Shown here: piece after piece, positions 58,328-64,000 of the stretch
How positions within the stretch are numbered: the stretch's first letter is position 1
Layout of the letters: each line of letters opens with the position of its first letter
Assembly: GCA_021323595.1 (NCBI GenBank)
Contig: JAJPKR010000061.1
Span: 1-64,000 of the forward strand
Direction of reading: 5' to 3'
Source: Terriglobia bacterium
GTDB taxonomy: Bacteria; Acidobacteriota; Terriglobia; Terriglobales; SCQP01
Length of the DNA stretch: 64,000 nucleotides
The notes under the pieces: model-generated
Databases searched by the model: none
What the model saw: the letters and a program-made list of their open reading frames with translations, nothing else
What the model was told of the DNA's origin: nothing
Program-made: the position numbers and the translations under genes

Positions 58328-58542
58328 GCCTCGCCCCCCTCCGGCGGCGCAAGCCCAAAATGTCTGAAAAGTCTACCACGGCGCTATCGAAGGCCGAGTC
58401 AGACAGTCCTGCAAATTCCAGTCCCGCAATCATTTGGCAGGTCATCTTCATTCCTGCGACGGGTCAGATCGTCTCGCATCCGCGCCGGGCGATGGTTGAC
58501 CGAGGCGGCGCGCCGCCCATTCGGCTCATGCATAGGAGGGAT

Positions 58543-59085
58543 ATGTCTTGGTCGTTCAAGGGCTTCGCCATGGCCGGCGTGGCGATGACGGCGGTCGTGA
58601 TCGCCCGGCCCCAGCGCGCTCGCCGCAGCGCCGAGGCGGCGGCGGAGCGGCACTTGCGGAAGCTGAATGAAGAAGAGGTCGCGGCTTTCCTCCGCGGCGA
58701 TTGCGCCGCGCTGGCGAGTCTATGGGCGAAGGAATTCGTGGCCACGAACGCGCTTCACCAGCTCTTCAGCCGGCGGCAGCTCTTGGACTTGATCGAGTCG
58801 AGGGCGCTGGCGATGACATCCTTTACGCGGCAGATCGAGTACCTGCGCGTGCAAGGGGACGTAGCCGTGATCGCCGGCCGGGAGACGATCGGCTGGGGCG
58901 GGCAGATGCCGAATAAGGGCATGATCGACGACCTGCGCTTCACGGCGGTCTGGCGGAAGCAGGCGGGCGTCTGGCGGGCAATCGTGCGGCATGCCAGCCT
59001 TTTGCCGCAAGATCATGACGCCATGCGGCGCTTGCCGAGTTTCGAAGCCGGTCTTGTGGCCTCTGGCGAACGATTTCCGGCTTAA
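58543..59085 (+). CDS. NTF2-like/DUF4440 protein, exported or anchored
   Basis: About 180 residues. A hydrophobic N-terminal segment (FAMAGVAMTAVVIA, about 6-19) may anchor or export it. The rest is an NTF2-like fold: EEEVAAFLRGDCAALASLWAKEFVATNALHQLFSRRQLLDLIES, FTRQIEYLRVQGDVAVIAGRETIGW, RFTAVWRKQAGVWRAIVRHASLL. This fits the DUF4440/SnoaL-like family, whose members include ketosteroid isomerases and many without known activity. ATG was chosen at an AGGAGG three bases upstream; ATG at 58528 is also possible. It is divergent from the regulator gene. The same fold is represented by the gene remnant at 11.35 kb. Confidence 0.78.
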   Translation: MSWSFKGFAMAGVAMTAVVIARPQRARRSAEAAAERHLRKLNEEEVAAFLRGDCAALASLWAKEFVATNALHQLFSRRQLLDLIESRALAMTSFTRQIEYLRVQGDVAVIAGRETIGWGGQMPNKGMIDDLRFTAVWRKQAGVWRAIVRHASLLPQDHDAMRRLPSFEAGLVASGERFPA

Positions 59086-59484
59086 CCGGTTGCATCGCCC
59101 GATTGCAGCCGGTTCCGGGGTTGCGCGACTCGGCAAGGCGGACGACGAAGACTCGCGATATAGGCGCCAAGAAGCGATGGCGCCCGTCTCGGGCGGGTCC
59201 GACGAGCCGCCGGAGGAATGAGACCACCCCTGCGCGATGCCCCGTCACGGCGTTGTGTCTAACATACTGAAAAGTAAATAGTTAAAATAGTTAGTTTGAA
59301 ATTTGCGAGGCTTGCCGCAGCCGGCAAGTGGTCTCCTGTCCGAAGGTACAGGCGGCAGCCAGCAGGGTCATCCAAAGCCAAGAGAGACCAGCTAAGTGGC
59401 TGCGCTAGAGCGACTTGTGGCGGTGGATACGGCGCAGCTTGGCCTCTGCCCCCAAACTTGGGGGACGAGATGACGCCGCCCGCT
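59086..59484. other. Long intergenic region before structured repeat copy B
   Basis: No convincing gene. An AT-rich patch (59259-59305) and a CCCCC-AAACTT-GGGGG hairpin (59449-59464) are the only marked elements. Together with the repeat that follows it forms an 819-base gene-free span ending at the BNR gene. The AT-rich patch could be a promoter for an RNA covering the hairpins, but no clean -35/-10 pair stands out. Confidence 0.4.
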
Positions 59485-59661
59485 CTGAGGGGATGCGTCG
59501 GCGGCATCCCCTCAGCGGCTTCCCCGCCGGAGAAGCGGGCACCGGTTCATGTTGTCAAACAGCGGCAGAGCGCAAACCGCGCGCCCGGCGAAGGCAGCCC
59601 CTGGGGGCTCTTAAGTAGGATTCAGCTTGGCCCGGCGGGGTTGGCCGGCATCGCTGGATGG
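59485..59661 (+). repeat. Dispersed structured intergenic repeat, copy B
   Basis: Second copy of the repeat at the left edge of the window, same orientation. It opens with a perfect 12-bp hairpin (CTGAGGGGATGC / GCATCCCCTCAG, 59485-59515, 7-base loop). Then come GCCGGAGAAGCG, GTTGTCAAAC (59551-59560), a C/G hairpin (AGCCCCTGGGGGCT, 59596-59609), TAAGTAGGATTC (59612-59623) and GTTGGCCGGCATCGCTGGAT (59640-59659). The C/G hairpin differs in sequence from copy A but keeps its pairing, hinting at selection on RNA structure. It lies 245 bases upstream of the BNR gene start. Confidence 0.6.
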
Positions 59662-59904
59662 CAACCGCGTGGCCGCGGCGACGGCATCGCGCGGCCGCAG
59701 AGGGAAGCTAGCCGGGCAAAGGCGGCGCTGGGCGCCGTTGGAAGCGGAACCTGCGGGTGCTGTTGCTGACCTTTTGCCGGGCGTTGACGCTGGTATTTCA
59801 GGTGACAAAAGGCACGCATTGACTGCGCGCAGCTTGCGCAACGCGGCAGCGGGCGCAAGGTGATAAGCTCCCTGTTTCGGAAAGAGCCCGAGGAGGATTG
59901 GCCG

Positions 59905-62900
59905 ATGCGTTTGCGCCAGCGCATGTTGGTTGCCGCTGCTTGCTCGTTGGTAGTCATATTCTTGTGCGTCCTGCCCGTGCTGCACGCGCAGCAGGTGAAT
60001 CCGAGCTATTACAGCGCGTTACGCTGGCGACTGATCGGGCCTTATCGAGCCGGCAACGTCTATGCGGTGGCCGGCGTGCCCGGCGACCCCACGACCTATT
60101 ACCTGGGATTGCCGGAAGGCGGAGTCTGGAAGACGACCGACGGCGGCACGGTTTGGTTTCCGATCTTCGATCAGGAGCACGTGCCTTCGATCGGTTCGGT
60201 GGCAGTGGCCGACTCCGCGCCGAACATCGTTTATGTGGGCACCGGCGATCCGACGTTTTGGTCGTTTACGCCCGGGGAAGGAATGTTCAAATCCACCGAT
60301 GGCGGCAAGAGCTGGCAGCGGATCGGCTTGGCCGATACGCAATACATTCCCGCGCTCTTGGTCGATCCGCGCAACCCGAATGTGGTCCTCGCGGGGGCGT
60401 TGGGACCGCGCGGCTTCGGACCACAGGAAAAGAGTTCGGTGCGCGGCGTCTATCGGACCAGCGACGGCGGCCGCACCTGGCAGCACACGCTCTTCGTCGA
60501 CGCGGAGTCAGGCGTCGAAGACCTGGCGTGGGACTATCGCGACCCCAAGGTGGTTTACGCCGCTTTTTCCGGCGGCGGGCGCGGGCCGCAGCGGGCGGGC
60601 GCGGCGGCGGCATCGCGGCCGATCCTCTACAAGTCCACCGATGAAGGCAAGAGCTGGAAGCCGCTGAGCCAGGCGGGCCTGCCGGCGAATTTGCGCGCGG
60701 CGACGATCGCCGTCGCGGCGGGCACGCACGGGCGCATCGTGTACGCCGAAGCGCAGGGCTTCGGCCGCGATGCGCAAGGCCTGTATCGCTCCGATGACGG
60801 CGGCAAGAGCTGGCGGCTGGCCACGCATGACATTCTCAGCGCCGGCGGGCGCATCTACGTGGACCCGCAAAATCCCGACGTCGTTTATCTGATGGGCACG
60901 GCGCTCTACCGCTCCACCGACGGCGGCCGCAGCGTGACCGCGATCAAGGGCGCGCCGGGCGGGGACGATTACCGCGATTTTTGGATCGATCCCCACAATC
61001 CCCGCCGCATGATCGCCGGCGTGGATCAGGGGCCGACGATTACCGTGGATGGCGGGGAGACTTGGACGCCATGGTTCAATTTGCCGAACGGGCAGTTCTA
61101 CCATATCTCCACGGACAATCAGTTCCCTTACTGGGTTTATGGCGCGCAGCAAGACAGCGGCACCGCCGGGGTGCGCAGCCGCAGCGACTATGGCGAAATC
61201 GGCTACCGCGATTGGAACCCGGTGGGCGGCTTCGAGGCGGGGTACATCGAGGTCGATCCGCTGAATCCGCGCTGGATCTTCACCCAAGGCTGGTATCACG
61301 CGCTGCGGCGCTTCGACCGGAAAACCGGACAGGTCGCGGTGGTTTACACGCCGCACGGCAAGGATCGCTTCGCCAGCCAGCCGCCGATGGCGTTTTCTCC
61401 CCAGGATCCGCACACCCTCTACATGGGCGCGCAATATCTTTTGGCCACCGACGACGGCGGGCGGCATTGGCGGACGCTGAGTCCGGACCTAACGGTCCGG
61501 CCGGAACCCAAAGTCAAGGCGGGGGCGCGCCCGCAGGGCCGCCGCTTCGCGCCGCCGGCGCTCGAGAGCTTGTCGCCGTCGCCGGTGGCGGCGGGGGAAA
61601 TCTGGACGGGCAGCAGCAACGGCGTCATCGAACTCACGCGCGACGGCGGCCAGACCTGGCAGAATGTTTCCCCGCCCGGCCTGGACGCCACCACGGCGAT
61701 CGAGATCCTGGACGCCTCGCATCATGATGCCGGCACGGCGTACGCCGCGGCCATGGACTTCGGCAGCGAACATCCGTACCTGTATCGCACCACCGATTTC
61801 GGGAGGACGTGGCAATTGATCGTCAACGGCCTGCCCGAGCACGTGCGCGCGCGCTCGATTCGCGAAGACCCGCGCGATCCCAACTTGCTCTTCGCCGGCA
61901 CGGAGATGGGCGTTTGGGTCTCCTTCGACAAGGGCGACCACTGGCAATCGCTGCAACTGAACTTGCCGAATACCGTGGTCAGCGACCTGGCGGTGCACGA
62001 CAACGATCTCGCCATCTCCACCTACGGCCGTTCGCTGTGGATTCTGGACGACATCACGCCGTTGCGCGAGGCGGCGGCGGCCCAGGCGGCGCCCGCCGCC
62101 TATTTGTATCCTCCGGAAACGGCGCTGCGCGTCCGCTGGTCGAACAACCAAGACACGCCGCTGCCGCCGGAGATGCCCGCGGGCGAGAACCCGCCCGAAG
62201 GGGCGATTCTCGATTACTACCTCAAGGCGCCGGCCGCCGGAACGATGACGCTGGGCATCTACGACGCGGCGGGGAATCTGGTGCGGCAGTATACGAACGC
62301 CGCGCCGCCGCCGTACACCTCCCAGCCGAACGTGGCGAAGTATTGGTTCCAGCCGCCGGCGGTACTTTCCGGAACGGCGGGGATGCACCGCTTCGTCTGG
62401 GATTTGCGCTATCCCGATCCGAAGGCGCTGACCTACAGCTATTTCGGCCAGATGCTCGATTACACCGAATACACGCTGACCTGGCACGCGGTGAAAGGCC
62501 ATACGCCGCGGCGGCAGCCGGTGGGGCCGCTGGCGATTCCCGGCCGCTACGAAGTGCGGCTCACAGTCAACGGCCAGACCTACACCCAGCCGCTCGAGCT
62601 GGTCAACGATCCGCGCGTGCGGATTTCCCAGACCGATCTCGAGGCGCAACTCGCGGCGGAACAGCGCGTCGAGCGCGGCTTGGACGCGAGCTACAACGCC
62701 TTTTACACGATCAGCGATTGGCGCAAGAAACTGACGGCGGAGCTGCGCGCGGCACCCGCCAACGCAAAGGAGCTGGCGGCGCAGGGCAAGGCCGTGGACG
62801 GCAAGCTGGAGGCGCTGATCCGGGGCACCGGCAACAGCGGTTTCGGCGCCGCGAATCGCGATCTGGCGCGGCGCTTGCAGGATCTCGAGTTCGGCGATTT

Positions 62901-63078
62901 GCGGCCGAACGCGAGCATGCTGGCCGCGATCCAGGGCAGTTGCGAGCAGATCGAGGCGGCGAAGCGGCAGTTGGAGCAGCTCGCCGCCGGCGATCTGCCG
63001 CGCCTGAACTCGTTGCTCACCGGCGCCGGCGAGGCCGCGCTGGCGGCGCCCGCAATTACCGGCGGCTGCGGGCAGTGA
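59905..63078 (+). CDS. Large exported VPS10/BNR-repeat beta-propeller protein
   Basis: About 1,057 residues. A signal peptide (LVAAACSLVVIFLCVLPVLHA) precedes many BNR/VPS10-type Asp-box repeats of the form S-x-D-x-G-x-x-W: KTTDGGTVWFP, KSTDGGKSWQRIG, RTSDGGRTWQHT, KSTDEGKSWKPL, RSDDGGKSWRLA, RSTDGGRSVTA, VDGGETWTPW, ATDDGGRHWRTL, TRDGGQTWQNV, RTTDFGRTWQLI. After about residue 720 comes a beta-sandwich part (GTMTLGIYDAAGNLVRQY, PGRYEVRLTVNGQTYTQPLELVNDPRV), then helices. Related exported proteins are described as glycosyl-hydrolase-like propellers, but no catalytic residues are evident. ATG with AGGAGG eight bases upstream was chosen over an earlier GTG. Confidence 0.92.
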   Translation: MRLRQRMLVAAACSLVVIFLCVLPVLHAQQVNPSYYSALRWRLIGPYRAGNVYAVAGVPGDPTTYYLGLPEGGVWKTTDGGTVWFPIFDQEHVPSIGSVAVADSAPNIVYVGTGDPTFWSFTPGEGMFKSTDGGKSWQRIGLADTQYIPALLVDPRNPNVVLAGALGPRGFGPQEKSSVRGVYRTSDGGRTWQHTLFVDAESGVEDLAWDYRDPKVVYAAFSGGGRGPQRAGAAAASRPILYKSTDEGKSWKPLSQAGLPANLRAATIAVAAGTHGRIVYAEAQGFGRDAQGLYRSDDGGKSWRLATHDILSAGGRIYVDPQNPDVVYLMGTALYRSTDGGRSVTAIKGAPGGDDYRDFWIDPHNPRRMIAGVDQGPTITVDGGETWTPWFNLPNGQFYHISTDNQFPYWVYGAQQDSGTAGVRSRSDYGEIGYRDWNPVGGFEAGYIEVDPLNPRWIFTQGWYHALRRFDRKTGQVAVVYTPHGKDRFASQPPMAFSPQDPHTLYMGAQYLLATDDGGRHWRTLSPDLTVRPEPKVKAGARPQGRRFAPPALESLSPSPVAAGEIWTGSSNGVIELTRDGGQTWQNVSPPGLDATTAIEILDASHHDAGTAYAAAMDFGSEHPYLYRTTDFGRTWQLIVNGLPEHVRARSIREDPRDPNLLFAGTEMGVWVSFDKGDHWQSLQLNLPNTVVSDLAVHDNDLAISTYGRSLWILDDITPLREAAAAQAAPAAYLYPPETALRVRWSNNQDTPLPPEMPAGENPPEGAILDYYLKAPAAGTMTLGIYDAAGNLVRQYTNAAPPPYTSQPNVAKYWFQPPAVLSGTAGMHRFVWDLRYPDPKALTYSYFGQMLDYTEYTLTWHAVKGHTPRRQPVGPLAIPGRYEVRLTVNGQTYTQPLELVNDPRVRISQTDLEAQLAAEQRVERGLDASYNAFYTISDWRKKLTAELRAAPANAKELAAQGKAVDGKLEALIRGTGNSGFGAANRDLARRLQDLEFGDLRPNASMLAAIQGSCEQIEAAKRQLEQLAAGDLPRLNSLLTGAGEAALAAPAITGGCGQ

Positions 63079-63128
63079 TGCGGGCGCGGCGTCGCGGGAG
63101 ACGCCGCAAATCCGGCGGCAGCGGGAAG

Positions 63129-64000
63129 CTATTGGCCGGAGACGGTGAAGTTCGCGGATTGCGTCGCCGTCTCCCCGCCGGCTTCCGTCTTGACGACGAC
63201 CGTGTAGTCTCCAGCCGGAAAACTTGCCAAGGGAAAGGCCGGGCTGAGCACGATCTTGCCCTGCGGGTCGGGCGCCGGCAATTGGACCGGTATCTGCGCC
63301 AGAGTTTGACCCGATTGCAAGAAGGTCATGGTCAGCGTGGGAGTGACTCCTTTGGGCGGATACACGACGAAGTAGAAGGTCAACCGCGCGTTCGGAGACT
63401 TCACCAGCGGCTCGCCTAGATTCGGCAGGATCCGCACGCTTTGATAATGCAGCGGATTGTCGGCGGCGCTCGCGGCTTTGTCGAGCTTGATCACGTTCGC
63501 CACGACGGCGATGCTGCTCAGGCGCAACGCAGCGGAATCCGCTCCGATGGTCAGCGGCGTCTGCTTCACCGTGCCGGCCTTTTTGCCCGGCTCGTACAGC
63601 ACTCCCTCGAGCTGGTATTGTCCCGGCGCCAATTGGAGCGTGCGCTCGAAAAGAAAGTTCTGCTTCAGGGCGGAAGCGGGCAAGGTCAGCGGCAGATCCT
63701 GACTGAATTTTCCCACCTGCTGGCCCTGAGCGTTCTTGATCAAAGCCAGAACGCTAAAGTGCTCGGCCACCTTGCCGCCCGCGGCAGGGGCGGCGGCGAA
63801 ATCACCCAGGGGCACCTGCATCAGAATCTCGACCGTCTGCAGGCTGGGATTCGCCGGGAAGACCAACGCCGATTGCCGGAACACCGGCCCGCCGGTACTC
63901 GGGCTCGCGGAGTTGGCCAGTTCCAGCATCGGCGCTTCGAACGCCGCCGCGGGCGCCGCGGTCGCGACCGCGCCGGCTGCCGGGGCGCTGCCGGCGAAGT
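63129..64000 (-). CDS. C-terminal part of an exported acidobacterial protein (5' end beyond the window)
   Basis: The reading frame is open to the last base of the window and has no stop upstream of the first internal methionine, so the gene is cut by the window edge. Visible part is about 289 residues of beta-rich sequence: an Ala/Pro linker, LVFPANPSLQTVEILMQVPLGDF, FSVLALIKNAQGQQVGKFSQDL, LAPGQYQLEGVLYEPGKKAGTVKQTPLTI and FPAGDYTVVVKTEAGGETATQSANFTVSG. Such modules end TIGR03436/VWA- or GWxTD-type envelope proteins in this phylum, but the diagnostic N-terminal part is missing. It converges with the BNR gene. Confidence 0.75.
   Translation of the reverse strand, partial: FAGSAPAAGAVATAAPAAAFEAPMLELANSASPSTGGPVFRQSALVFPANPSLQTVEILMQVPLGDFAAAPAAGGKVAEHFSVLALIKNAQGQQVGKFSQDLPLTLPASALKQNFLFERTLQLAPGQYQLEGVLYEPGKKAGTVKQTPLTIGADSAALRLSSIAVVANVIKLDKAASAADNPLHYQSVRILPNLGEPLVKSPNARLTFYFVVYPPKGVTPTLTMTFLQSGQTLAQIPVQLPAPDPQGKIVLSPAFPLASFPAGDYTVVVKTEAGGETATQSANFTVSGQ

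Noticed and set aside
1-64000. CRISPR arrays, IS elements, prophage, rRNA
   Set aside because: No regularly spaced repeats, transposase, integrase or rRNA signatures were seen on either strand.

Overview
The window is about 64 kb of very GC-rich bacterial chromosome and looks like Acidobacteriota. The basis is family content read from the translations: a BlaI/M56 pair whose peptidase carries a TIGR03435 (DUF3738) domain, a TIGR03436 VWA lipoprotein-like protein, three very large Oar-like TonB-dependent receptors with N-terminal carboxypeptidase-regulatory domains, a winged-helix/PD40 propeller regulator and a VPS10/BNR propeller protein. The futalosine menaquinone gene mqnA fits too. No phage, IS element, CRISPR array or rRNA is visible, so this is chromosomal backbone with lineage-specific accessory genes.

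Layout. 1-3.2 kb: a truncated copy of a dispersed structured repeat, then a leftward metallophosphoesterase, an N-acetylglucosamine-kinase-like ATPase and a KirBac potassium channel. 3.3-11.3 kb: a MerR regulator, then a rightward BlaI - M56/TIGR03435 - Oar receptor - VWA cluster behind two matching dyads that look like BlaI operators. 11.3-12.9 kb: a remnant of an SgcJ/EcaC-type gene, tRNA-Pro(GGG), a VOC protein and a small exported protein. 12.9-16.2 kb: a tight ketosynthase - methyltransferase - FAD oxidoreductase cassette. 16.4-20.4 kb: a second Oar receptor and an hsp20 gene with a near-perfect housekeeping promoter and an intrinsic terminator. 20.4-30 kb: rlmB, apt, acyP, a radical SAM protein, an exported M28 peptidase, thiL and an exported propeller/phosphoesterase. 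30-35.5 kb: a third Oar receptor (leftward) and an ABC export pair. 35.6-39.2 kb: leftward argC-argB-(GNAT)argA-argJ, every junction a 4-bp stop/start overlap, preceded by tandem ARG-box-like palindromes and apparently leaderless. 39.3-47.4 kb: lexA, a TPR protein, a two-component system running into an MBL hydrolase - aminotransferase - zinc dehydrogenase cassette, and an orphan LuxR-type regulator. 47.5-54.5 kb: miaA, an M1-like peptidase, mqnA-ruvA, an FNT channel and a lipid kinase. 54.5-64 kb: an exported phosphatase with an upstream winged-helix/propeller regulator, an NTF2-like protein, the second copy of the structured repeat, a large BNR propeller protein and the C-terminal part of another exported protein that runs off the right edge.

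How it fits together. Housekeeping functions (arginine synthesis, SOS control, tRNA/rRNA modification, menaquinone, thiamine) are interleaved with surface and secretion functions (receptors, peptidases, phosphatases). The best candidates for undescribed biology are the BlaI-controlled M56/TIGR03435-receptor-VWA cluster, the two-copy structured intergenic repeat, and the two-component-linked MBL/aminotransferase/dehydrogenase cassette. All family assignments are from reading translations; no database search was run.
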